The notes under the pieces were generated by a model. That model ran no database searches. It was given only the letters and a program-made list of their open reading frames with translations, and had not been told where the DNA came from. A stretch of DNA of 64,000 nt, taken from Streptomyces sp. SID13031. GTDB taxonomy: Bacteria > Actinomycetota > Actinomycetes > Propionibacteriales > Kribbellaceae. A program made the position numbers and the translations under genes. This document shows, piece after piece, positions 10,004-19,948 of this stretch. The stretch is taken from contig NZ_JAAGLV010000001.1 in assembly GCF_010548305.1 (NCBI RefSeq), forward strand, positions 434,001 through 498,000. Direction: 5' to 3'. Numbering within the stretch: the stretch's first letter is position 1; the number at the start of each line of letters is the position of its first letter.

Positions 10004-10951
10004 TTAGATGGTTGGAATGGTCGGTCGGCCAGGGAGGCGGTAGTTGTCGCCCAGGATCTGACCGCGGTTGGGCTTGTAGAGGTCGAAGCCCTTGCCGTTG
10101 CACTGCAGGCCACCGTTGATGCAGTGGCTCACCAGGGCAGCCAGTGTGGGCGGGTCCCACGCGTTGAAGAAGTCGTAGTGCCAGGTGTAGCCACGACCGC
10201 TGGCGAACCTGGTCCCCGCCATGTCACCACTGGCCTCGAACGAGATCTTGAACTCGAGCATCGGTACGGCGACGGGGTGGTCACCCGGGCAGACGTAGTT
10301 GACCGGGTAGGCCATGTGGCTCTTGTGGTCGGGGGAGTCCAGGTTCACGCCGTCCCAGCAGCTCGGGGCCTGGTAGCGGACGTTGACCTGGGTGCCAGGC
10401 GTGCAGTACGCCGGGATGTCCCAGCTCTTGGAGATGTCCCCGCACTCGAAGCCCTCGACCGCGCCGGGGGCGGTGCGGAACTGGTCGAGCGTCGCGCTCG
10501 GGCTGCCGACCACGAACTTGATGCCGGCCGGGAACGGACGGACGTCCTGGTACCGCAGGATGCCCGACTTGTAGTAGATGGTCTGGCGCCAGGTCTGCGG
10601 AACCGGGTCGTTGTTGCGGAACATCGTCGGCCACCAGTACGCCGACAGGTCGTCGGGGTTCTGGCAGGTCGTCGCGCCCGGGCCGGCCGCGTTGAGGCTG
10701 TTGAGGGTGGTGGCGGCGTTCGTCGTGGGGTTGCCGACGAAGCTGTGCTCGTGCGACGCACCCGGCATGTTCGGGAACACGATCGGGTCGTTGGTGGCGC
10801 GGTGGTGCAGGTTGCAGTTGACCTGGAACTCGTGGTGCGTGACGAGCTCGTCGGCCTGCGCCGAGGAGCCGGTCACGACGGCGAGTGCCGAGGCGACGAT
10901 GACGGCGGCGATGCCGCCTGCGGACAGGGCTTTGTTCCTTCTCTTGAACAC
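10004..10951 (-). CDS. Secreted DUF1996 protein
   Basis: 315 residues. The start GTG at 10951 is supported by an AGGAGGAG ribosome binding site just upstream; the longer upstream frame has no similarity. The N-terminus has a Sec signal ending near GSSAQADE. The mature protein begins with the DUF1996 pattern FQVNCNLHHRATNDPIVFPN and continues with HEHSFVGNPTTN, YWWPTMFRN, HMAYPVNYVCPGDHPV and WHYDFFNAWDP. DUF1996 proteins are common in fungi and actinobacteria and often accompany carbohydrate-active enzymes; their biochemical role is not established. A TTGACA-like element and a LacI-type operator (11035-11046) lie upstream. It is divergent from the discoidin/glycosidase gene, so the two may be co-controlled. 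Confidence 0.87.
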   Translation of the reverse strand: MFKRRNKALSAGGIAAVIVASALAVVTGSSAQADELVTHHEFQVNCNLHHRATNDPIVFPNMPGASHEHSFVGNPTTNAATTLNSLNAAGPGATTCQNPDDLSAYWWPTMFRNNDPVPQTWRQTIYYKSGILRYQDVRPFPAGIKFVVGSPSATLDQFRTAPGAVEGFECGDISKSWDIPAYCTPGTQVNVRYQAPSCWDGVNLDSPDHKSHMAYPVNYVCPGDHPVAVPMLEFKISFEASGDMAGTRFASGRGYTWHYDFFNAWDPPTLAALVSHCINGGLQCNGKGFDLYKPNRGQILGDNYRLPGRPTIPTI

Positions 10952-11034
10952 GGATCTCCTCCTGGTCGGGGGATTCCGCGGGGGCGGTAGCCATGCTGTT
11001 GCAACTACGGGGCAACCCGCGGTGGACGTCGCGG

Positions 11035-11046
11035 GAGAGCGCTCTC
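11035..11046. promoter_or_regulatory. LacI-type operator upstream of the DUF1996 gene
   Basis: Perfect 12-bp palindrome GAGAGCGCTCTC with a central CG, the shape of LacI/GalR-family operators. On the minus strand it lies downstream of a TTGACA element (11081 to 11076), so a bound repressor would block transcription toward the DUF1996 gene. A near-identical site lies at 11161-11174. Confidence 0.65.
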
Positions 11047-11121
11047 TGAAACAGCCTGTTCCGGGGCGCTTCAACTGTCAAGTGCTTGTTGGTTCCGGAA
11101 CCGGCTGAGCGTGACGAGCCG

Positions 11122-11174
11122 TTGACAAGCAGGTAACACGGCCGCAACTATCAGAGCGCGAGAGAGCGCTCTCT
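11122..11174 (+). promoter_or_regulatory. Promoter with LacI-type operator before the discoidin/glycosidase gene
   Basis: TTGACA at 11122-11127, a spacer of 18 bases, and an AACTAT -10-like element at 11146-11151. The perfect 14-bp palindrome AGAGAGCGCTCTCT follows at 11161-11174, close to the expected transcription start. It shares its 12-bp core with the site at 11035-11046, which suggests one regulator controls both divergent genes. The LacI-family product at 13525-14544 is the nearest candidate. Confidence 0.65.
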
Positions 11175-11231
11175 GCCCTTCTTGCTCGCACCGCCCCGCC
11201 CCGCTCTCGCACCCCAGCGAAGGAGTACCCG

Positions 11232-13415
11232 ATGGACTTCGCGACCCGTCGCGTCCGTCTGCAGCCCGCCCGGCGCAGATATCGCGGCCGATCGGCGATC
11301 GCCGCCGCCGTCGCAGCAGCCGTTGTGCTGCTCGGCAATGTCGTACTACTGGCTCAACCCGCGCAAGCGGCCACCCTGCTGTCCCAAGGGCGCCCGGTGA
11401 CGGCCTCGTCATCGGAAGGCGCCAGTACTGCGCCCGCTGCCGCCGTGGACGGCGACCTGAACACCCGATGGTCCAGCCTGTGGCAGGACAACCAGTGGCT
11501 CCAGATCGACCTCGGCGCGACCTCCACGGTCGAGCAGGTCGTCCTGCGCTGGGAGGCGGCCTACGCCAAGGAGTACCGGATCGAGGTCTCCGCCAACGGC
11601 CAGACCTGGACCCCGATCTACACCACGGTCGCCGGCCCCGGCGGCAACGAGACTCTCAACGTGAACGGCACCGGCCGCTACGTCCGGATGTTCGGCGTCA
11701 AGCGGGCCAACGGCTACGGCATGTCCCTGTACGAGTTCCAGGTGCTCGGTACCGGCGGTGACACCGGCCCGCCGCAAGGCACTGGCACCGTTCGTGTCGC
11801 CGGCAGCCAAGGGAACTGGCAGCTGCTCGTCAACAACGCGCCATGGCAGGTCAAGGGCCTCACGTGGGGGCCGCCGGCAACGGAAGGCGCCCAGCGGCTG
11901 CCCGGGCTGAAGGCGATCGGCGTCAACACCGTCCGTACGTGGGGCACCGACGCCAGCTCCAAGCCGCTGTTCGACGCCGCGGCCGCCAATGGCATGCGCG
12001 TGATCGCCGGTTTCTGGCTCCAACCTGGTGGTGGGCCTGGCAGCGGCGGTTGCGTCAACTACGTGACCGATGGGACGTACAAGGCGAACATGCTCGCCGA
12101 GATCCGTCGCTGGACCACGGAGTACAAGGACAACCAGGGCGTGCTGATGTGGAACGTCGGCAACGAGTCCGTGCTCGGCATGCAGAACTGCTACTCCGGT
12201 AATGAGCTGGAGAACCAGCGGATCGCGTACGCGCGGTTCGTGAACGAGGCGACCGTGGCGATCCACGCGATCGACGCCAACCACCCGGTCACCTCGACCG
12301 ACGCGTGGACAGGCGCCTGGCCGTATTACAAGCAGTACACGCCCGCCCTCGACCTGCTCGCGGTCAACTCGTACGGGAACGTGTGCCAGGTGAAGCAGGA
12401 CTGGATCAACGGTGGCTACAACAAGCCGTACATCCTGACCGAGGCCGGACCCGCTGGTGAGTGGGAGGTGCCGAACGACGTCAACGGCGTACCGACCGAG
12501 CCGACTGACCTCCAGAAGCGCGACGGCTACCTGCAGGCCTGGAACTGCATCATCGGGCACACAGGGGTCGCACTGGGCGCCACCTTGTTCCACTACGGCG
12601 TCGAGGACGACTTCGGCGCGGTGTGGTTCAACCTGACACCCGCTGGCTTGAAGCGGCCTTCGTACTACGCCGTCCGGCAGGCCTTCGGCGGCGCCGGTGG
12701 CGGCAACACTGCTCCTCTGATCACCAGCATGACGCTGAGCCGTACCACCGACGTCCCGGCCGGTGGCACGATCACCGTCAACGTCAACGTGTCCGACCCT
12801 GATGGGGACGCGCTGACGCACGAGTTCAGGGTCGGCGGCAAGTACATCGACGGCTCCGGCGCACTCGTCGGTACGCCGTCCAGCGGGAACGGTCCGTTCA
12901 CCGTGACCGTGCCCGAGCGGCTCGGGGTGTGGAAGCTGTACGACTACGTCCGCGACGGCAAGGGCAACGTCGGGATCGAGACCAAGTCCTTCCGGGTGGT
13001 GGCGCCGCCACAGCAGGGCGCCAACATCGCTCGCGGCAAGCCGGCGACGGCCTCGTCGTACCAGCAGGTCGGCAACGGAGCGCCGTACCCGCCGTCGAAC
13101 GTGACGGACGGGAACAACACGACCCGGTGGGCGAGCGACTGGGCGGATCCGCAGTGGGTGCAGGTGGATCTCGGCTCGGTGCAGTCGTTCGACCGGATCC
13201 AGCTGATCTGGGAGGGGGCGTTCGCCCGGCAGTACCGGATCGAGGCCTCTGACGACGGCAACAACTGGCGGCCGGTCTTCAGTACCACGGACGGCAACGG
13301 TGACGTCGACACCGTGGCTTCCGGTGGCACTGGCCGGTACGTCCGGCTGACCGGCACCCAGCGTGGTACCGGCTTCGGCTACTCGCTCTACGAGTTCGGC
13401 ATCTACCGCAACTGA
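11232..13415 (+). CDS. Secreted clan-A glycoside hydrolase flanked by two F5/8 type C (discoidin) domains
   Basis: 727 residues. GAAGGAG precedes ATG 11232. A signal peptide ends near AQPAQAA. A first F5/8 type C/CBM32 domain spans about residues 55-175, a TIM-barrel glycosidase about 185-490, a short Ig-like linker about 500-590, and a second F5/8 type C domain about 600-727. Clan-A catalytic residues are visible: E312 in WNVGNES as acid/base and E404 in ILTEAGP as nucleophile. The enzyme should cleave a beta-linked polysaccharide outside the cell, with the discoidin domains binding sugar. It sits behind a LacI-type operator, between the DUF1996 gene and a LacI regulator. The exact GH family and substrate cannot be assigned by eye. 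Confidence 0.88.
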   Translation: MDFATRRVRLQPARRRYRGRSAIAAAVAAAVVLLGNVVLLAQPAQAATLLSQGRPVTASSSEGASTAPAAAVDGDLNTRWSSLWQDNQWLQIDLGATSTVEQVVLRWEAAYAKEYRIEVSANGQTWTPIYTTVAGPGGNETLNVNGTGRYVRMFGVKRANGYGMSLYEFQVLGTGGDTGPPQGTGTVRVAGSQGNWQLLVNNAPWQVKGLTWGPPATEGAQRLPGLKAIGVNTVRTWGTDASSKPLFDAAAANGMRVIAGFWLQPGGGPGSGGCVNYVTDGTYKANMLAEIRRWTTEYKDNQGVLMWNVGNESVLGMQNCYSGNELENQRIAYARFVNEATVAIHAIDANHPVTSTDAWTGAWPYYKQYTPALDLLAVNSYGNVCQVKQDWINGGYNKPYILTEAGPAGEWEVPNDVNGVPTEPTDLQKRDGYLQAWNCIIGHTGVALGATLFHYGVEDDFGAVWFNLTPAGLKRPSYYAVRQAFGGAGGGNTAPLITSMTLSRTTDVPAGGTITVNVNVSDPDGDALTHEFRVGGKYIDGSGALVGTPSSGNGPFTVTVPERLGVWKLYDYVRDGKGNVGIETKSFRVVAPPQQGANIARGKPATASSYQQVGNGAPYPPSNVTDGNNTTRWASDWADPQWVQVDLGSVQSFDRIQLIWEGAFARQYRIEASDDGNNWRPVFSTTDGNGDVDTVASGGTGRYVRLTGTQRGTGFGYSLYEFGIYRN

Positions 13416-13422
13416 CAACGCC

Positions 13423-13461
13423 CGGGTACGGCGGCTCGTGGGCAGCGGGCCGCCGTACCCG
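13423..13461 (+). terminator. Terminator after the glycosidase gene
   Basis: Stem CGGGTACGGCGGC (13423-13435) pairs with GCCGCCGTACCCG (13449-13461) over a 13-base loop, 8 bases after the stop codon. Confidence 0.8.
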
Positions 13462-13524
13462 CAACTCCGCGCCTGTGGATGAATGATCGAGGGGGAGAGC
13501 TTGACGCAGCTACGATCCGGTGCC

Positions 13525-14544
13525 ATGAACAGCAATCGGCCGCCGACCCTGGAGGACGTCGCGAAGGCGGCGGGCGTCTCCCGTGCCACCGCGTCGCGGG
13601 TGATCAACGGCGTGCTGACCGTCGACCCCAGGATGCAGTCGAAGGTCGAGGCGGCGGTGCGGTCGACCGGGTACATCCCGAACACCGTGGCCCGGTCGCT
13701 CGTCACCCGCAAGGCGGGCGCGATCGCACTGGTGATCTCGGGCTCGGACGGCTCCGCGGAGCAGGTGCTGGGGGACCCGTTCTTCGGTCGGATCACGTCC
13801 GGCGTCATCAAGAGCCTGCTGCCGCAGAAGGTGCACCCGACGCTGGTACTGGCTGACTCCGAGGCCGCGCGGGCGGATGCGGTGAGCTATGTCCGCCAGG
13901 GCAAGGCGGATGGGGCGCTGCTCGTCTCCACCCATTCCGATGACACGCTGCCCGGTCTGTTCGTCGCTGCGGGGATCCCGGCCGTGCTGTTTGCGCGCCC
14001 AGGCCAGGACATCCCGATCAGCTACGTCGACCTCGCCCACGAACGCGGCGCCGCACTAGCCGCCGACCGCCTGGTCTCCCGCGGCTGCCGCCGAGTCGTC
14101 ACCATCGCCGGCCCCAGCGACGTACCAGCAGCCCAAGACCGCCTGACCGGCTTCCGCCACGCGATGGCAAGACACGGCCAGGCCTACATCCCCGTTGCCA
14201 AGGGCAACTTCACCCGCGAGAGCGGCGAACAAGCGATGACCGAGCTGCTGGCAGCCCACCCCGACCTCGACGGAGTCTTCGCCGCCAACGACCTGATGGC
14301 CGCAGGCGCCCTCAAGGTCCTCCAATCCCACCACCGCACCGTCCCCGACGAGGTAGCAGTAGTCGGCTTCGACGACAGCGGACCAGCCCACTCGACCCGC
14401 CCCCAACTAACCACAGTCGCCCAGCCAGTAGAAGAAATGGCCGCCGAAATGGCCCGAATCCTCCTGGCCCACATCGAAGACCCCACCCTCCCCCCCACCT
14501 CAGTAATCTTCGACCCCCACCTGGTCCCCCGAGAATCAGCCTGA
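13525..14544 (+). CDS. LacI family transcriptional regulator
   Basis: 339 residues. The N-terminal LacI helix-turn-helix is clear (TLEDVAKAAGVSRATASRVI, about residues 7-26), followed by the hinge helix with NTVARSLVTRKAGAIALVI and a periplasmic-binding-protein-like sensor domain ending FDDSGPAHSTRPQLTTVAQP. ATG 13525 is chosen because it begins just ahead of the DNA-binding domain; an ATG 42 bases upstream in frame would add an unrelated leader. Such proteins bind palindromes with a central CG and release them on binding a sugar. Two such palindromes sit at 11035 and 11161 in front of the neighbouring secreted genes. The link between regulator and sites is an inference. Confidence 0.93.
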   Translation: MNSNRPPTLEDVAKAAGVSRATASRVINGVLTVDPRMQSKVEAAVRSTGYIPNTVARSLVTRKAGAIALVISGSDGSAEQVLGDPFFGRITSGVIKSLLPQKVHPTLVLADSEAARADAVSYVRQGKADGALLVSTHSDDTLPGLFVAAGIPAVLFARPGQDIPISYVDLAHERGAALAADRLVSRGCRRVVTIAGPSDVPAAQDRLTGFRHAMARHGQAYIPVAKGNFTRESGEQAMTELLAAHPDLDGVFAANDLMAAGALKVLQSHHRTVPDEVAVVGFDDSGPAHSTRPQLTTVAQPVEEMAAEMARILLAHIEDPTLPPTSVIFDPHLVPRESA

Positions 14545-14592
14545 CTCCAACCCCACGCGCCTAGTCATCCACCGATCATTCCGTGCGCAGGC

Positions 14593-15423
14593 TCACCGTA
14601 GAAAGTCCCGTACTGCGTTCAGCCAGGCGGTTGGCTGGTCGATGTGGGTCATGTGGCCCGCCTCGTCGAGGACGACGGCTTCGGCGGTGGGGATGAGGGT
14701 GGCGGCTTCGGTTGCCAGATGTGCTGGGAAGGTCATGTCTTGGCGGCCGTGGAGTAGGAGGATCGGCACGGCGCTGGTGGTGAAGCGCTCTAGGGCGTCT
14801 GGGTAGCGGGGGGACGGGAGGATGCCGGCCAGGTAGGGGGCGTCCCAGTCGTTGGTGAAGTGGATCTTGTTGATGCGGGTCAGGTAGTCGGGGAGGGAAT
14901 CGGCGCGCCAGACGTTCGCGCGGGCACCGGTGATGGCGTTGTGGCGGTTGCGTTCTGGGCCTTCGAGGTCGGTGGGGGTTTCCTCGGCCTGGCGGGCGGT
15001 GCGTTCGGGCCAGTTGCCGAAGGCATCGGGTGCTACGGGCGGGATGCTGCTGGAGGCGACGATCAAGCGGCGGACCCGGTTGGTGCGCAGAGCCAGGCGT
15101 TGCGCGATCAGGCCGCCGTACGAGAAGCCCAGTACGTCCGCCTGCTCGACCTCCAGGTGATCAAGCAGGCCGACGAGGTCGTCGATGACGAGGTCTGGGG
15201 TGTAGCGATCGGCCGGGAGTCCACCGGTCGAGCGGCCGCAGCCGCGGAGGTCTGGGAAGACGAGGCGGTGGGCGGGCGCTAGTTGGATCAGAGGCTCGCG
15301 GAGGTAAGTGTGATCCCAGCAAGGTCCGCCGTGGATGACCAGCAACGTGTTGTCGGCCGGGCCGGGGGAGTGGGCAACGAAGAGCTCGACTTCGGGGGAT
15401 ACCTGGATGCGTTCTTCGATCAC
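14593..15423 (-). CDS. Alpha/beta hydrolase (proline iminopeptidase-like)
   Basis: 276 residues, cytoplasmic, GTG start. It has the oxyanion motif HGGPCWDH and the nucleophile elbow GFSYGG; a late aspartate in LLLHGRQDMTF and the histidine in DEAGHMTHID complete the triad. HGGP near the N-terminus is typical of proline iminopeptidases and related hydrolases, but many such proteins cleave other esters or amides. It follows the TPR-like gene at 15437 with a 13-base gap and is probably co-transcribed with it. Confidence 0.85.
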   Translation of the reverse strand: MIEERIQVSPEVELFVAHSPGPADNTLLVIHGGPCWDHTYLREPLIQLAPAHRLVFPDLRGCGRSTGGLPADRYTPDLVIDDLVGLLDHLEVEQADVLGFSYGGLIAQRLALRTNRVRRLIVASSSIPPVAPDAFGNWPERTARQAEETPTDLEGPERNRHNAITGARANVWRADSLPDYLTRINKIHFTNDWDAPYLAGILPSPRYPDALERFTTSAVPILLLHGRQDMTFPAHLATEAATLIPTAEAVVLDEAGHMTHIDQPTAWLNAVRDFLR

Positions 15424-15436
15424 CTAGGCGATTCTT

Positions 15437-16207
15437 TCATGTCATGAGGTCGGCGGATTGGGCTTGTAGGAAAGGGATGTTGACTTGGTGGGACCACCGG
15501 TTGACCTCGGTGGCGAGGGCGATCGACGCCGCTGGGTTGCCTTCGTCTCGAGCCAGCATTGCGAGGAGCGTCTGCTGGGCCAAGGCGCCCAGGAGATGCC
15601 CGATCTTCTGGCGTAGTTCGGTAGAGCGCTCCCAGTGGAGGCGCGCCAAGGCGAGGTCGCCGGCGGTGTGGGCATGGTCGCCGAGGTGGCGTAGGGCCAA
15701 GGAGATGAGGAGGTCGTCGTCGGAGTGTTCGCCGAGATCGAGCGCGGTCTTGTAGGCGGCGAAGGCGTCGGCGGGGCTGTCCAGCAGGTTGTCAGCGATC
15801 ACGCCGGCGTAGAACCAGGCGTGGCCGGAGCGGCTCTCGTCGGGTGCGGACTCGCTGAGCTGGCGAGCTCGCCCAGCCAACTCGGCACCTGAGTCTCGCG
15901 CGCCGGTGACGAGCGCGGTGCCGTAGTCCTTCCGGAGTCGGAGGAAGGTGAAATCCCAACCGGTACAGGCATCCGGCGTTTCAGAGAGCGCTTCCGCTAG
16001 TACTACGAGCGCTGGGTCGGCGTTGTCGGTTTGCTGGGCGAAATCCTGGTCGACGGCGACCTCGGCCAGGGCGGCGGCGAGAGCGAGGCGTTCGTCCGGC
16101 GTGTCCGGCCGGGCGGCCGCGAGGAGTTCGGTGGCGTCGTTCCAGCGGCCCGCTCGCATCAGGGTGAGACCGGACCGGATGAGTGGAGAGAGCGCGATCT
16201 GAGTCAT
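15437..16207 (-). CDS. TPR-like helical protein
   Basis: 256 residues starting at ATG 16207; a longer frame to 16267 runs back into the divergent promoter and was rejected. The sequence is a run of Ala/Leu-rich helices with tetratricopeptide-like spacing (for example SGLTLMRAGRWNDATELLAAA and LALRHLGDHAHTAGDLALAR). No catalytic motif or transmembrane segment is seen. TPR proteins bind partner proteins. It is divergent from a MarR gene across an operator-like palindrome at 16221-16234, and upstream of the alpha/beta hydrolase in one transcript. The specific role is unknown. Confidence 0.75.
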   Translation of the reverse strand: MTQIALSPLIRSGLTLMRAGRWNDATELLAAARPDTPDERLALAAALAEVAVDQDFAQQTDNADPALVVLAEALSETPDACTGWDFTFLRLRKDYGTALVTGARDSGAELAGRARQLSESAPDESRSGHAWFYAGVIADNLLDSPADAFAAYKTALDLGEHSDDDLLISLALRHLGDHAHTAGDLALARLHWERSTELRQKIGHLLGALAQQTLLAMLARDEGNPAASIALATEVNRWSHQVNIPFLQAQSADLMT

Positions 16208-16220
16208 GAGCGCGAGGGTA

Positions 16221-16234
16221 TTTCGATGTCGAAA
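16221..16234. promoter_or_regulatory. Palindromic operator in the MarR/TPR divergent promoter
   Basis: TTTCGATGTCGAAA, two perfect 6-bp arms around TG. Overlapping -35 elements are seen next to it: TTGACA at 16238-16243 for the MarR gene and TTGTCA (16244 to 16239) for the minus-strand gene. On the minus strand the palindrome falls between the -35 and -10 positions, a good place for repression by the MarR protein. Confidence 0.6.
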
Positions 16235-16274
16235 GGTTTGACAACAAAGCTTCAGTCGCTGAATCATTCGCCGG

Positions 16275-16766
16275 GTGAAGGATTCGATCGATGCGCACGT
16301 GGAGTTGTGGAGCCGGGAGTTGCCGGTGATGGATCTGCGGGTCGAGGGGATCGCGACCCGGTTGCAGGTACTGGGGCGCTATCTGGATCGCCGGCGGGAC
16401 GCAGTACTGGCCGAGCATGGCCTGCAATGGTGGGGTTTCAAGACGCTCCACATGCTGCGCCGGGGCGGGGCGCCGTACCAGTCGACGCCGGGCCGGCTGG
16501 CGACTCAACTCGGGTTGTCTCCGGCCGCGATGACGAACCGGCTGGATGCACTCGAGAAGAAGAGGTACGTCGCCCGCCACCACGATCGCGACGACCGGCG
16601 CAAGGTCGTCGCCACGCTCACCCACGCCGGCCTGCTGATCTGGGAGCAGGCGCTCGGTGACATCACCAAGGTCGAGGTCGACCTGGTCAACCAGTTGCCG
16701 CCGGCCGAGCAGGATCAGCTGACCGTCCTTCTTCGCACCCTCGTCCACTCGACCGAGCAGCAGTGA
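16275..16766 (+). CDS. MarR family transcriptional regulator
   Basis: 163 residues, GTG start. The winged helix is visible: STPGRLATQLGLSPAAMTNRLDALEKKRYV, followed by the wing RHHDRDDRRKVVATLT. The flanking helices form the dimer interface. The start lies only about 8 bases from a possible -10 element, so the mRNA may be leaderless. The gene is divergent from the TPR/hydrolase operon and probably represses it and itself through the palindrome at 16221-16234. The inducer is unknown. Confidence 0.9.
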   Translation: MKDSIDAHVELWSRELPVMDLRVEGIATRLQVLGRYLDRRRDAVLAEHGLQWWGFKTLHMLRRGGAPYQSTPGRLATQLGLSPAAMTNRLDALEKKRYVARHHDRDDRRKVVATLTHAGLLIWEQALGDITKVEVDLVNQLPPAEQDQLTVLLRTLVHSTEQQ

Positions 16767-16802
16767 ATGCGGCTCAGCCGCTGGCATCTCACACCTCACA
16801 TC

Positions 16803-18704
<1,902 letters not shown>

Positions 18705-18755
18705 GCATTCGATTCTATGTCATATATGAATGCCCGCCAAATCGACTCCGGCTCG

Positions 18756-18779
18756 AATCACCTTGTGTGCAAGGTGATT
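18756..18779. repeat. Perfect 10-bp inverted repeat upstream of the HNH gene
   Basis: AATCACCTTG and CAAGGTGATT around a TGTG loop. It lies 50 bases upstream of the HNH start in the 190-base gap before the small ORF at 18895. It may be an operator or an RNA hairpin. Nothing else recognisable is seen in this gap apart from an AT-rich stretch near 18710-18730. Confidence 0.7.
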
Positions 18780-18894
18780 GCGTCAGCAACAAACATGAGA
18801 AGCGAGGTTCCTTCGAATGTACAGATCCGGTGATCAGCTCCGACCTAGCTGTGAAGGCCCCCGGCAGCGGCGTCCCGAGCAGGAGCGTGGATCG

Positions 18895-19155
18895 ATGGAA
18901 GCGTTGAGTTTGATCCTGAGCGTCAAGATCGTCGCCGACGACGTGCGGCACTCCTCGAGCGGTTACGGCGAAGTACGCCGTACTGCGGACGAAGTGCGAG
19001 CCCAGCTGCAAGCCGAGCGCCGGTACCGTCCGTGGAGCGCTCTCCGGCGGAGGGTCATGGCACTGCGAAGTCGTCGTTCGGCTGGTACTGAACAGGTCGT
19101 TACCGGCCTCCGTCTCGTGGCACAGTCCTCGGGTGAGCGAAGAGACCAATACTGA
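18895..19155 (+). CDS. Possible small hypothetical protein
   Basis: 86 residues. It is supported by AGGAG at 18881-18885, nine bases before ATG 18895, and by high third-position GC through about the first 50 codons; the signal fades in the last third. The product is basic and helical (for example VRRTADEVRAQLQAERRY) with no family recognised. Its end overlaps the acetyltransferase start by 23 bases in another frame, which argues for caution. It could also be a non-coding stretch. Confidence 0.35.
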   Translation: MEALSLILSVKIVADDVRHSSSGYGEVRRTADEVRAQLQAERRYRPWSALRRRVMALRSRRSAGTEQVVTGLRLVAQSSGERRDQY

Positions 19156-19936
19156 CCGGGCCGCAGTGCTGCTGGCGGCGTACGACGATCAGCTGCGCGG
19201 CGGCGCCGAGGCGGCCGATGTGCCGACGAGCAGCGACGGACCCGTTATCCGGGTGGAATACCTGACGCGCGGGTTCGTCAGCTACCGCTCTCTTGAGGGG
19301 CTCGACGGTGCCGAGTTGGACGCGCTGATCGCTCGCCAGCGCGACTGCTTCGCAACGAAGAACCAGCCCGTCGAGTGGAAGACCCGCGGACACGACCTAC
19401 CGGCCGACCTGCCTGAGCGACTGATTGCGGCCGGGTTCGTGCCCGAGGAGCGGGAGACCGTCGTCATCGGCGAGAGTGCCGAGATCGTCGAGCGGCTGGC
19501 TGGTCGCGATTCCGTCGAGGGTGTGACGATTCGGCGTACCGAGGAGAAGGCCGACTTCGAGCGGATCGCCGCGATGGAGTCGACTGTCTGGGCTCAGGAC
19601 TGGTCCTGGCTGACCGACGACCTGGTGAGCCGGCAGGCGACCGGCCTCACCGACATCTTCGTGGCGGAGGCGGGTGGCGAAGTGGTCTCGGCCGCTTGGG
19701 CGGTTTACAAGAAGAACACCGACTTCACCGGACTATGGGGTGGCTCGACGCTCGCAGCGTGGCGGGGCAACGGCATCTACAAGGCGCTGGTCGCCGTCCG
19801 CGCCGCCCGTGCGGTCGAGCTCGGCTACCGCTACCTGCAGGTCGATGCCTCGGGCGACAGTCGCCCGATCCTCCAGCGACTCGGATTCCTCGCGATCACT
19901 ACGACCACTCCGTACGTCTACACGCCCGGGAACTGA
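19133..19936 (+). CDS. GNAT family N-acetyltransferase
   Basis: 267 residues, GTG start. The C-terminal half has the GNAT fold: a beta strand IFVAEAGGEVVSAAWAVY, then the acetyl-CoA-binding loop LAAWRGNGIYKALV and YLQVDASGDSRPILQRLGF. The N-terminal half is a less typical alpha/beta region, as in two-module acetyltransferases. It transfers an acetyl group from acetyl-CoA to an amine; the acceptor is unknown. The next gene follows after 12 bases, so the pair is probably one transcript. Confidence 0.85.
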   Translation: MSEETNTDRAAVLLAAYDDQLRGGAEAADVPTSSDGPVIRVEYLTRGFVSYRSLEGLDGAELDALIARQRDCFATKNQPVEWKTRGHDLPADLPERLIAAGFVPEERETVVIGESAEIVERLAGRDSVEGVTIRRTEEKADFERIAAMESTVWAQDWSWLTDDLVSRQATGLTDIFVAEAGGEVVSAAWAVYKKNTDFTGLWGGSTLAAWRGNGIYKALVAVRAARAVELGYRYLQVDASGDSRPILQRLGFLAITTTTPYVYTPGN

Positions 19937-19948
19937 TACACAGGAGGG

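Noticed and set aside
13483..13524. Longer LacI start at 13483
   Set aside because: The added residues lie ahead of the DNA-binding domain and resemble no LacI protein.
18715..19149. Minus-strand ORF opposite the possible small ORF
   Set aside because: No ribosome binding site and weak codon signature; the plus-strand small ORF is the better candidate.
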